Assembly: GCA_031292035.1 (NCBI GenBank)
Contig: JARLHX010000179.1
Location: 62,001 to 126,000 of the forward strand
Length of the DNA stretch: 64,000 bases
Direction: 5' to 3'
From: Negativicutes bacterium
Lineage (GTDB): Bacteria; Bacillota_C; Negativicutes; Sporomusales_B; JARLHX01
Shown: in pieces, positions 44,224 through 51,927 of the stretch
Layout of the letters: every line of letters begins with the position of its first letter
Numbering within the stretch: the stretch's first letter is position 1
Translations under genes and position numbers: made by a program
Notes under the pieces: model-generated
Databases searched by the model: none
The model's input: the letters and a program-made list of their open reading frames with translations, nothing else
Told to the model about the DNA's origin: nothing

Positions 44224-45663
44224 TTACTTCGCGGCAGCGACTTCAGCCAGCGGCTGACAAAGGTCGCTCAAATCGGTGTATGCACGGATGCGGCCGCCAA
44301 CGATTCCGTCCGGCAGGCAAACTTCGCCGATACCGACAAAGGTGTCAATCCCCTGGCTGGCAAAAGCAACAGCGGTGGCCAGCGTTTTGTTGTGAGCCAG
44401 CTCGGGCAATACTGCGAACACAGGCAGACCGCTGCCGGCCACCACTTTGGCGATGGCGATAAATTCGCCGCCATCATGACAAGAACCAAGGTTGATCACT
44501 GGCGGGATACCGGCGGGAAGAGCGGCCTTTAACCCTTTTGCTCCGGCATAATCAGGACGGCACAATCCAGCTTTGGCTAGAGCCGTACCCACACAACCTG
44601 CGGTGACAACAAAATAGCCCTTCTCCACCAAACCGGCGGCTGTTTTAACCAGTTCGGCGTCTTGGGTCTTGGCGATATTGCCGCAACCGCCGAAATAAAC
44701 CAGCCCACTGACCGTTCCCTTTTTGTAGGCCTTCGCCAGAGTGTCAAAGAGGGCGGCGCTGTTGGCAGCTGTATAACCGCCGTAGATTTCCTGGCTGAAT
44801 GCGGGAATGTCGACTTTTTTGCCGCTGCGGCGCTTGAAAGCCGTTACAGCGGCAGCAACCGCTTCATCGGCATTTTTGAGGGCGGCGGCGTTGATCACCG
44901 GTACGCCGAGTTTTCCGGCCAGTGCCGCAACCGCCGGCATAACACACTGGCTGCCCAACACCAAAAGGTCGACAGCGCCGGTCAGCAGGGGAGTTTCCTG
45001 CGAATCGTAGTTTGTCAGAACCGGGATGGCCAGCGCGCCGCTTCCTTCGCTGCCGCAAATGCTGGCGATATTCACCGGCACACTGCTTGCCCCCGCGGCC
45101 GCTACCAGGGCCTTGACCGTCTGTGGGGCCACATGGCCGTGCAGTACGATATTGACGCGTTCGCCGGTCAGAGTCCCTAAATTGGCAGGCACGACATCGG
45201 GCTGGGGTTGGCCGTAAACGGCTGTCTTGGCCTTGCTAATCGCTGTCAGGGCCTGCGTTGCCGCCTGCCCAAGGCTATCGATGCGGCTGGCGTAATCAGC
45301 AATATACATGGTATCGTCGCTGGCGGTGATGGTTTGCCAGGTCGCCTGATTGACTTCAGCCCCGAATTCGGCAGCCAGCTTTACGAGCGCCGCCGTGCCA
45401 TCAGCCGTTTTGCCGGCAAAATAACTGGCAACCATCGCCGCCTGATCGCGGCCGCAAATGGTCTCTTGCTTGTCAGTGGCAAAGGGATTGACCCTGCAGG
45501 GTCCTTCGAAACAGTCGCTGCAACAGATTGCCAGCCGGCCGAAGCCGCACTGGGGCTGCATAGCCTCAGCTCGATCCCAGGTGAGGTCCACCTGTTGGCG
45601 GAACGCCTTTACAATCATCTGATTCACAGCCGAATCGGCCGACTTTTTCCGTACTTCTTTCAT
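44224..45663 (-). CDS. shortened Ni-carbon-monoxide-dehydrogenase-like protein (CooS-like)
   Basis: The protein has 479 residues, against about 630 for CooS. The D- and B-cluster cysteines are at 39, 47, 48, 51, 56 and 70 (QCGFGRLAICC, SDCFEGPCR, ICG), the same numbering as in Carboxydothermus CODH-II. All six expected C-cluster ligands can be placed: His in LHGHV near 174-176, and Cys in SICGS (202), GSQCV (239), GGCGN (326), TAGCVG (356) and GSCHDG (394). The catalytic Lys is in PELAHNK near 425. The deletions fall in the helical domain, and the His relay (HSDHGRH region) after cluster B is absent. It may be a true mini-CODH or act on another small molecule. Confidence 0.88.
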   Translation of the reverse strand: MKEVRKKSADSAVNQMIVKAFRQQVDLTWDRAEAMQPQCGFGRLAICCSDCFEGPCRVNPFATDKQETICGRDQAAMVASYFAGKTADGTAALVKLAAEFGAEVNQATWQTITASDDTMYIADYASRIDSLGQAATQALTAISKAKTAVYGQPQPDVVPANLGTLTGERVNIVLHGHVAPQTVKALVAAAGASSVPVNIASICGSEGSGALAIPVLTNYDSQETPLLTGAVDLLVLGSQCVMPAVAALAGKLGVPVINAAALKNADEAVAAAVTAFKRRSGKKVDIPAFSQEIYGGYTAANSAALFDTLAKAYKKGTVSGLVYFGGCGNIAKTQDAELVKTAAGLVEKGYFVVTAGCVGTALAKAGLCRPDYAGAKGLKAALPAGIPPVINLGSCHDGGEFIAIAKVVAGSGLPVFAVLPELAHNKTLATAVAFASQGIDTFVGIGEVCLPDGIVGGRIRAYTDLSDLCQPLAEVAAAK

Positions 45664-46211
45664 CGTTTGTCATCCTCCCGCACAAAATCTAGACCGATTA
45701 CATCTGAGCCGGAACCGGTTTTGACAAAGGCCGCTACCCGGTCGCGTTTTTTCACCAGTACTTTACGATAGGTTGTTTCGTCGCCATAAAGCAGGGCCCC
45801 GGTGGGGCAGCCTGCCACGCAGGCCGGTTCTTCCATGGCCGCACAGGCATCACATTTTACCGCCACTTTAAAGGTGGCCGAAGGAGTCACTGCACCAAAC
45901 GGGCAAGACATGACGCACATCCAGCAACCGCGGCATTTGGTCTGATCAATGAATGTATGCCCCTTTTCCGCGTCGCGCTGGGCGGCCCCTGCCGGGCAGG
46001 CCTTGAGACAGGTAGCATCTTCACAGTGCCGGCACTGCAGCGGAAAACTGCCGCCGGTCGTTCCGAAAACCCCTACCCGTGCGATCGGTTTCGGATCTTC
46101 CTGCACCGCGCCGGCCAGCGTTTTGGCCACTGAGTTCCGTTCGACGGCACATTGGAGTTCACATGTCTTACAGCCTAAACATTTGTCTTGGTCAACCCAC
46201 ACTCGTTTCAT
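45660..46211 (-). CDS. CooF-like polyferredoxin
   Basis: A 183-residue electron carrier with four [4Fe-4S] motifs: CLGCKTCELQC, CRHCEDATCLKAC, CRGCWMCVMSC and CDACAAMEEPACVAGC. It matches the CooF/HycB type in length and cysteine order. Its stop overlaps the start of the CooS-like gene by four bases, so the two proteins are made together, as in CODH systems. It should take electrons from cluster D of the CooS-like protein to the FAD oxidoreductase. Confidence 0.92.
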   Translation of the reverse strand: MKRVWVDQDKCLGCKTCELQCAVERNSVAKTLAGAVQEDPKPIARVGVFGTTGGSFPLQCRHCEDATCLKACPAGAAQRDAEKGHTFIDQTKCRGCWMCVMSCPFGAVTPSATFKVAVKCDACAAMEEPACVAGCPTGALLYGDETTYRKVLVKKRDRVAAFVKTGSGSDVIGLDFVREDDKR

Positions 46212-46235
46212 ATTTTTCCTCCATCCTCGCGAAGT

Positions 46236-47240
46236 TTAACGGTCACGGATCGCGCTGGCTGCCATTTTAGCGGCGATAATCACCGCCTGCTCGGTGGCGT
46301 CGGGGCTGGCGACGCCCTGTCCGGCAATGTCAAAAGCGGTACCGTGAGCCGGTGTGGTAATGGGATAAGGCATCCCGGCCGCCACCGTCACCCCGAACTG
46401 AAAGCCCATAAGTTTGATGGCGATCTGGCCCTGGTCGTGGAACATGGTCACTACTGCATCATAGTTGCCCTTAAAGGCGTTGATAAAAATGGTGTCAGCC
46501 GAATAAGGCCCTAAGGCGGCGATGCCTTCCTCGACCGCGATTCCGACCGCCGGAGCGATAATATCGATCTCCTGCCGGCCGCACAGGCCGCCTTCACCGC
46601 CGTGCGGGTTGAGGGCAGCCACGCCGATGCGGGGCCGGGCGAAACCGGCCAGCCGCAGCGTCCGGTCTGCCAGGCGGATGGCCCTGAGGATATTGTCGAC
46701 ATTAATATTGCTGCCGACCTGATCCAAAGGGATGTGACTGGTTACCCGCGACGTCCAGAGATTGTTGAGAACATTCATTTCGCCGCAGGGCTGATCCCAG
46801 TCCAGGTAGTGGGCCATAAGCTTCTGCTCATCTTCAAAGTTATAGCCGCCATACTTAAGGGCTGCTTTATTGAGGGGCGCATAAACAAAACCATCGATCG
46901 CCCCCTGTTGGGCCAGCCGGAGGGCGCTGACCAGCATATCACCGGTCACCTTGCCGGATAGTTTGCTGATCTTGCCGAATTCGATCGCCGCCGGATCAAG
47001 ATTCTTCTGGTCCAGCAGCGGCACTCCGTCTTTCCAGTCGGCTTGCGACACATCATCAATCACTTTTACAGTAAAGTTGGTTTTGGCGGTCTCCTGACCC
47101 TTGGCCAGTACCCGGGCATCGCCGATCAATACCGGCCAGCAATAGGGGGCAAGACGGTCCTCGGCACAAAGTTTGGCCACAAGCTCCGGGCCGATGCCGG
47201 TAGCATCACCTAGTAAAATTCCTAATATCGGTTTCATCAT
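46236..47240 (-). CDS. PdxA2-type 4-hydroxythreonine-4-phosphate dehydrogenase-family enzyme
   Basis: A 334-residue protein with the PdxA fold: GDATGIGPELVAK at the start, the three metal-binding His in VTSHIPLDQV, MFHDQGQIAIK and TPAHGTAFDIAG, and LNPHGGEGG. Family members oxidise a hydroxyl next to a carboxylate or phosphate with NAD and decarboxylate the product. The PdxA2 branch acts in breakdown of sugar acids or aromatic diols instead of vitamin B6 synthesis. No other B6 gene is near, so a catabolic role in this operon is likely. GGAAGG precedes the start. Confidence 0.88.
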   Translation of the reverse strand: MMKPILGILLGDATGIGPELVAKLCAEDRLAPYCWPVLIGDARVLAKGQETAKTNFTVKVIDDVSQADWKDGVPLLDQKNLDPAAIEFGKISKLSGKVTGDMLVSALRLAQQGAIDGFVYAPLNKAALKYGGYNFEDEQKLMAHYLDWDQPCGEMNVLNNLWTSRVTSHIPLDQVGSNINVDNILRAIRLADRTLRLAGFARPRIGVAALNPHGGEGGLCGRQEIDIIAPAVGIAVEEGIAALGPYSADTIFINAFKGNYDAVVTMFHDQGQIAIKLMGFQFGVTVAAGMPYPITTPAHGTAFDIAGQGVASPDATEQAVIIAAKMAASAIRDR

Positions 47241-47252
47241 TTGCTTCCTTCC

Positions 47253-47894
47253 TTAGGCAATACGGATTCCCCATAAACACATAATTTCCTCAAGCATGGC
47301 GGCGGCGCGTCCGGGATTGAAAACCCCGCACTGGCAGGGTTTTGCCAGTTCTTCGGCGGCTTCACTGACACTGCATTTGCCTTCCTTAATATCAGAGATC
47401 ATCTTTCTGACCAGATTAAAGGGCACCATTCCGTGGCCGCACATGGTGGTAAACCGCAAAATTTCTTCGTCCGGCAGGCGCTGGGTGTTGCCCCAGATCC
47501 CCAGTGACGTTTCACAGGTATGACGGCTGACCCCGGCTTCCCGGCAGCACTCGTGCACTTCGTCCAGTAGCCCGGAAATAATGACTGAGACCCCGAGGTC
47601 GGCATCCTTGATGGCTTTCATCGCCTTGATCAAATCTTCGCGATTGGCAAAAACGCCGTGTACGATCGAGGTGTCCTTGGCGCTTTCGACAATATGGTCG
47701 TCAGTAGTGATATAGCGGTTGCCGGTTTTCATATCCCCGAGATTGGTTGGGTTGAACTCGCGGACAATTTCCAGAAACCGGCGGAGTTTCACATTCGAAT
47801 CGACTTCGTTGATGCCTTTGGCTGACATGGCAAACAACACATAGTCGTTTTTCAGGCTGTCGCGGGTGCCCCGCCGATGCAGCGTATGACTCAT
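47253..47894 (-). CDS. uncharacterised cysteine-rich partner protein, copy 2
   Basis: A 213-residue paralogue of the protein at 41600-42235. It shares SHTLHRRGT, HECCREAG, the SLGIWGNTQRLPDEE segment, TTMCGHGMV and AKPCQCGVFNPGRAAAMLEE. Differences lie mainly in the first third (GDMKTGNRYITTDD against GDGKRGNQYYIEPDD), possibly the substrate side. It overlaps the ferredoxin-fused gene before it by four bases. Confidence 0.8.
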   Translation of the reverse strand: MSHTLHRRGTRDSLKNDYVLFAMSAKGINEVDSNVKLRRFLEIVREFNPTNLGDMKTGNRYITTDDHIVESAKDTSIVHGVFANREDLIKAMKAIKDADLGVSVIISGLLDEVHECCREAGVSRHTCETSLGIWGNTQRLPDEEILRFTTMCGHGMVPFNLVRKMISDIKEGKCSVSEAAEELAKPCQCGVFNPGRAAAMLEEIMCLWGIRIA

Positions 47895-48637
47895 GCTTTT
47901 GCCTCCTCTACAAAGAACGGTCTGCCGAGACCGATGTTGGTCTTGCCGGCGATGGTCGGCTGAACGCCGGCCGAGCGGGCCAATTCAAAAGCGGTGATCG
48001 TTCCGTCGGGGTCGACCTTGGATGTCAGATCAAAGCTGCAAACGGTGGACAACTCCTTGGAGACTTTTCGCACAGCGGCGATAACCTCCGGCACTCTGGT
48101 CAGCGGCACCGTCATCTCGATAATAGCGGACAATACCTTTTCGTCCATCAATTCGTCATTCATCTTGCCGGTTTTTTTGTCGGTCATCAACCCGGTGAGC
48201 GGATTCTTGGGTTCGAAATTGATACCGCCCAGTGCGGCAATCGCCATCGTCACCTTTTCAATGTCGTTGAAGCGGGCGCCGATGCTGGGCCGCCCCATCT
48301 CGACCGCCATACCGGCCTCTCCCCACTTGAAACGACCGGTGACATCACTTGTTTTCATTTCCTCAGTGCCTCGGCCCGGCACCCGGGTTTCTTTGTGTTC
48401 CACCAGGGGATTGCTGAAGGTTCCCCGCACTGAGCGGGGCCACTCGGGCAATGGTTCATATAGCGCGCTCCCCGGGCAGACGTCAGACCGGTAACACACA
48501 CCACAATCGACACATTCCCGCTGGTCGACGTGGGCGCACACCCGGCCGCGATTATCCCGCACAAAGCTGATCGCCCCCATGGTGCAATAAGCTTGGCAAC
48601 GGCCACAGCCTACACATTTCCCTTCGTCTACTTTCAC
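47891..48637 (-). CDS. two-cluster ferredoxin fused to an uncharacterised domain, copy 2
   Basis: A 248-residue paralogue of 42236-42979: N-terminal CVGCGRCQAYC and CVDCGVCYRSDVC, then GRGTEEMKTSDVTGRFKWGE, EMGRPSIGARFNDIEKV, EKVLSAIIEMTVPLTRVPEV and an end in NIGLGRPFF. The GTG start follows GGGAGG by 6 bases. It is the second gene of the operon, 20 bases after the alcohol dehydrogenase. Confidence 0.82.
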   Translation of the reverse strand: MKVDEGKCVGCGRCQAYCTMGAISFVRDNRGRVCAHVDQRECVDCGVCYRSDVCPGSALYEPLPEWPRSVRGTFSNPLVEHKETRVPGRGTEEMKTSDVTGRFKWGEAGMAVEMGRPSIGARFNDIEKVTMAIAALGGINFEPKNPLTGLMTDKKTGKMNDELMDEKVLSAIIEMTVPLTRVPEVIAAVRKVSKELSTVCSFDLTSKVDPDGTITAFELARSAGVQPTIAGKTNIGLGRPFFVEEAKA

Positions 48638-48657
48638 CTTACTCCTCCCTCCTCATA

Positions 48658-49644
48658 TTAAGGCCGCAGCACAATTTTAATGGCACTGTCGTCCTTCACC
48701 GCCAGATCAAAAGCGGCGGCAATATCATCGAGTTTAAACTCATGGGTGATTAGCGACTTAGCGTCCACCAGTCCTTTAATGATCGGTTTCAGGGCCCAAG
48801 GGGTCCACACAGAACGCTGCTCGCGGGTGTGATGCACCAGACAGGTATTGCGAAAATCGAGCCCGTCATCATGCCAGCGGCTGATATTGAGCTTGATCGG
48901 CGTAGTGACCCAGCTATAAAAGACAAAGATGCCGTTATGCTTGATCAGCTCCGAGGCCGCGTTGAACGAACCTTCGCTGCCAGCCGCCTCCACAACTACG
49001 TCGGCTCCCACACCATCGGTGAGGGCTTTTATGACCTCCACCGGGTCCTCCTTGGTGGCGTTGATAACCAAGTCGGCGCCGAGCTTTTTGGCGACTGCCA
49101 GTTTAACGTCATCGACATCCACCACCGCCACGACTGATGCGCCCTGCTTTTTTGCGCACTGGGCAATGATCTGTCCGGCAAAACCGCCGCCCATAACCAC
49201 GGTGGTATCGCCGATATTGGTACCGGAATTCAGGCCAGAGAACATGGAGCAGGCGATGGGCTCGCCCAGACTGGCCAAATCCATATCAAGACCAGCCGGC
49301 ACCGGCTGAAGTTCCCAAACCTTTGCCTTGAAATACTCGGCAAAATTGTTGTTCCAGCCAAAGCACATCACTTTGTCGCCAGGCTGAAATTCCCGTACCT
49401 TGGCGCCCACCTCGACCACCGTACCGCCGCTCTCATGACCCAAATAAAAGGGAAAGGTCGGCGCCTGGCGAAACTCGGCCGTCTTCGGCGGCATCTGCCC
49501 TTTGAAAAAGCTTTTGTCTGAGCCGCAAATACCCACAAGGTGATTTTTTACGATCACTTCATCGTCGCCCACTACAAGCTCGCGCTCTACTAGTTCGATC
49601 TGGTAGGGTGCTTTTAGTAATGCGGCTTTGGTGATTACACTCAT
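48658..49644 (-). CDS. zinc-dependent medium-chain alcohol/polyol dehydrogenase
   Basis: A 328-residue MDR enzyme. The catalytic-zinc residues are GICGSD near 40 and LGHESGG near 69, the proton/ligand residue is in SLGEPIACS near 135, and the Rossmann motif reads VVMGGGFAGQIIAQCAKKQG. The structural-zinc loop with four cysteines is absent (the region reads MCFGWNNNFAEYFKAK). The ATG at 49644 follows AGGAGG. It is the first gene after the sigma-54 promoter and probably oxidises a hydroxyl on the operon's substrate. Confidence 0.92.
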   Translation of the reverse strand: MSVITKAALLKAPYQIELVERELVVGDDEVIVKNHLVGICGSDKSFFKGQMPPKTAEFRQAPTFPFYLGHESGGTVVEVGAKVREFQPGDKVMCFGWNNNFAEYFKAKVWELQPVPAGLDMDLASLGEPIACSMFSGLNSGTNIGDTTVVMGGGFAGQIIAQCAKKQGASVVAVVDVDDVKLAVAKKLGADLVINATKEDPVEVIKALTDGVGADVVVEAAGSEGSFNAASELIKHNGIFVFYSWVTTPIKLNISRWHDDGLDFRNTCLVHHTREQRSVWTPWALKPIIKGLVDAKSLITHEFKLDDIAAAFDLAVKDDSAIKIVLRP

Positions 49645-49681
49645 CTTTCTACCTCCTGGTCGTGAATTCATAGTTAGTAAG

Positions 49682-49698
49682 TGCAATATTTATGCCAA
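49682..49698 (-). promoter_or_regulatory. sigma-54 promoter of the CODH-like operon
   Basis: The minus strand reads TTGGCAT-AAATA-TTGCACT, a near-perfect match to the -24/-12 consensus (TGGCAC-N5-TTGCW) with correct spacing, 38 bases before the alcohol dehydrogenase start. The sigma-54 activator gene is immediately upstream in the same direction. Confidence 0.85.
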
Positions 49699-49719
49699 TG
49701 TTCTGAAAAATGTCAAATA

Positions 49720-49747
49720 GAAAAAGACAGGCGCTTTCACCTGCCTT
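49720..49747 (-). terminator. terminator of the activator gene
   Basis: On the minus strand GGCAGG-TGAAAGCG-CCTGTC is followed by TTTTTC, separating the regulator transcript from the sigma-54 operon. Confidence 0.65.
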
Positions 49748-49801
49748 TCCGGCTTCATCTGCCGGTCGCTCTGCTGAGCAATACAGTTATCTTGTTATCA
49801 T

Positions 49802-49843
49802 GTTGAAACCATTTGTTTCTTTTGTTCTACTTATTGTTTCAAC
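49802..49843. promoter_or_regulatory. candidate upstream activator sites
   Basis: GTTGAAAC (49802-49809) and GTTTCAAC (49836-49843) form an 8-bp inverted repeat, and GAAAC-N5-GTTTC (49805-49819) is nested in it. They lie 105-160 bases upstream of the -24/-12 element, the usual distance for an enhancer-binding protein, and overlap the end of the activator gene. Confidence 0.5.
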
Positions 49844-51716
49844 CTGGATTCTGTTCCTTCAACCGTCGCCAAAGGGTGGTTCGGCTGATACCCAAAAGCG
49901 CTGCCGCCTTGCCGTAGTGGTAATGAGCCTCTTCCAGCGCCTTAAGCAACAGTTCCCTATTCAAATCGCCGCCGTCGGTTGCCTCTGCCGCTTTGGGATG
50001 AAGTCCTCCAGGCGGCAACACCGCCTCCACGGCGTGTTGGTCGATGACGCTGCCGCTGCTCAAAACCGCCAGCCGTTCGGCAATGTTGCGAAGTTCCCGC
50101 ACGTTGCCAGGCCACTCGTAAGCCGTGAGTCGAGCCAGAGCCGCCGGGTTGAGCTCTTTGACAACCTTATTGAAACGCAAACAATATATTTTGAAAAAAT
50201 GATGGAAAAGGGCAATAATATCCTCTCGCCTTTCCCGAAGTGCCGGAATGATGAGTTTGAGAATGTCGAGGCGATAGTATAAGTCCTGGCGGAAAACGCC
50301 TTCCTGCATCAGGGCGTAAAGATCGCGGTTGGTGGCGGCGATAATCCTGAGGTCGACCGGAATAACGCGATCATCACCAAGACGCATGATTTCCCGTTCC
50401 TGTAGCACCCGGAGAAGCCGCCCCTGGAGTTTGGGCGATATCTCCGAAATTTCGTCAAGAAAGATGGTGCCCCGGTGGGCCAACTCAAACAGGCCGATTT
50501 TTCCGCTCCGCGCCGCTCCGGTGAAGGCCCCTTCGGTGTAGCCAAACAATTCGCTTTCCAACAGATTCTCCGGCAGAGCCGCGCAGTTTACGGCAACAAA
50601 CGGACCGCGGCTGCGGCTGCCGGCGTTATGAATGCTCTGCGCAAAAACCTCTTTCCCTGTGCCGGTTTCACCGACAATCAGCACATTGGAATTGACCTTG
50701 CTGAACTCCTTGGCCATGGCTACGATCCGCCGGATGGTCATACTTTCCCCCAGAACGTCGGCAAAGGTTTGACGGGCGACATGGCCGCGCCGATAGATTT
50801 TTTCGCGGATCTTCCCTTCCAGTTCTTGAATGGCAGCCACCGGTTGAAAGGTGGCCACTGCCCCCACGGTGTCATTGCCGATAATGATCGGTACCTTGTT
50901 GACCGCCAGCTGCTGGCCGTTGACGGTGACGATTTCACCCAGTTCCCGTTGTCCGCCAGATAACGTCTTGGCGAGGCCAAACTGGGGCACTACCCGCTCA
51001 CTGTGATGACCGATGGCATCTTCGCGAAAATCGGTAAGGGAAATGGCCGCCGTATTGACCAGATTGATCATTCCCTTGGCGTCCACGGCGATGATGCCTT
51101 CGCTGGAGTAATTGAGAATGGCCCGGAACTGTTCGCTCCGTTCCTGTTCCTGGCGACGGACGCTGGCCACCCTTTTGGCCTCCCGCAGAGCATGGTAGAT
51201 GGCCTCCCGGCCGCTTTGCACATAAACCGCCTTCATACCCAGCCGCTGGGCGATCTGGGCTGACATGACCCCGCCGATGACAACATCGATTCCGCTGCTT
51301 TTAAGGTCCCTGAGGTTCGGTTCGGCGTCATCCTCATCCTGGACAGCCACCGTGACCAGTTCGACGCCGATGATGTCCTCGATCCCCTTGGCGCCGTAAA
51401 TCATTTCTTCAGAACCTACTATGCCGATCGTCCGGGCGCCAAACCGGAGTTGACACTCCTTGATCGCCCGCATTACATCATAGCCGCTCACCGGCAGATC
51501 GATGATCGGTGTCCCCGGTAATCTGCGTTTTAGCGCCGCCGCGGTAACCCCCCTGGCCACCACAGCATCGCTGACAATGTCCTGGCGAGTCAGTCCCTTG
51601 ACCCCCATGGCAAGAATGGTTTCCAGCTCCCAGCCGCTGTCGTGCTGCTCGGCAAAAATACTCTCCACTACCGGCTCGATTTCCGGATAGGGAATAACGA
51701 AGGTGATTTTACCCAT
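49839..51716 (-). CDS. sigma-54-dependent activator, PrpR type
   Basis: A 625-residue regulator. Residues 1-185 form a PrpR_N sensor domain (TILAMGVKGLTRQDI, IIDLPVSGYDVMRAI, GSEEMIYGAKGIEDIIGVEL). A PAS domain (AILNYSSEGIIAVDAKGMINLVN) is at 205-300. The AAA+ domain follows with Walker A GETGTGKE, the sigma-54 contact GAFTGA and FLDEISEI. The last 45 residues carry a Fis-type HTH (KAAALLGISRTTLWRRL). PrpR_N domains bind small carboxylates or CoA/phospho derivatives, so the inducer is probably the operon's acid substrate. AGAGGATG precedes the ATG. Confidence 0.94.
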   Translation of the reverse strand: MGKITFVIPYPEIEPVVESIFAEQHDSGWELETILAMGVKGLTRQDIVSDAVVARGVTAAALKRRLPGTPIIDLPVSGYDVMRAIKECQLRFGARTIGIVGSEEMIYGAKGIEDIIGVELVTVAVQDEDDAEPNLRDLKSSGIDVVIGGVMSAQIAQRLGMKAVYVQSGREAIYHALREAKRVASVRRQEQERSEQFRAILNYSSEGIIAVDAKGMINLVNTAAISLTDFREDAIGHHSERVVPQFGLAKTLSGGQRELGEIVTVNGQQLAVNKVPIIIGNDTVGAVATFQPVAAIQELEGKIREKIYRRGHVARQTFADVLGESMTIRRIVAMAKEFSKVNSNVLIVGETGTGKEVFAQSIHNAGSRSRGPFVAVNCAALPENLLESELFGYTEGAFTGAARSGKIGLFELAHRGTIFLDEISEISPKLQGRLLRVLQEREIMRLGDDRVIPVDLRIIAATNRDLYALMQEGVFRQDLYYRLDILKLIIPALRERREDIIALFHHFFKIYCLRFNKVVKELNPAALARLTAYEWPGNVRELRNIAERLAVLSSGSVIDQHAVEAVLPPGGLHPKAAEATDGGDLNRELLLKALEEAHYHYGKAAALLGISRTTLWRRLKEQNPG

Positions 51717-51847
51717 ACGATCATCCTCTTTCCAGTATACCTGCTATATTCGTCGCCGGCAGACAAAATCCTCGCCATGTCGGCACAAGCAAATGCCGGA
51801 CCTCTAACCGCAAATACCATTCAGCAACATGCCACTGGCATGCTGGA

Positions 51848-51878
51848 TGAAAAAAGCTTTCGGGATTTCCGAAAGCTT
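51848..51878 (-). terminator. terminator after the GGDEF-EAL gene
   Basis: AAGCTTTCGG-AAATC-CCGAAAGCTT with minus-strand tail TTTTTTC. A second hairpin (CAGCAACATGCCA / GGCATGCTGG) lies beside it at 51820-51846. Confidence 0.85.
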
Positions 51879-51927
51879 GAAACAATTGTTTTTCCGCAAA
51901 GAATGTTGCATTGTCGTACCTTCCGCG

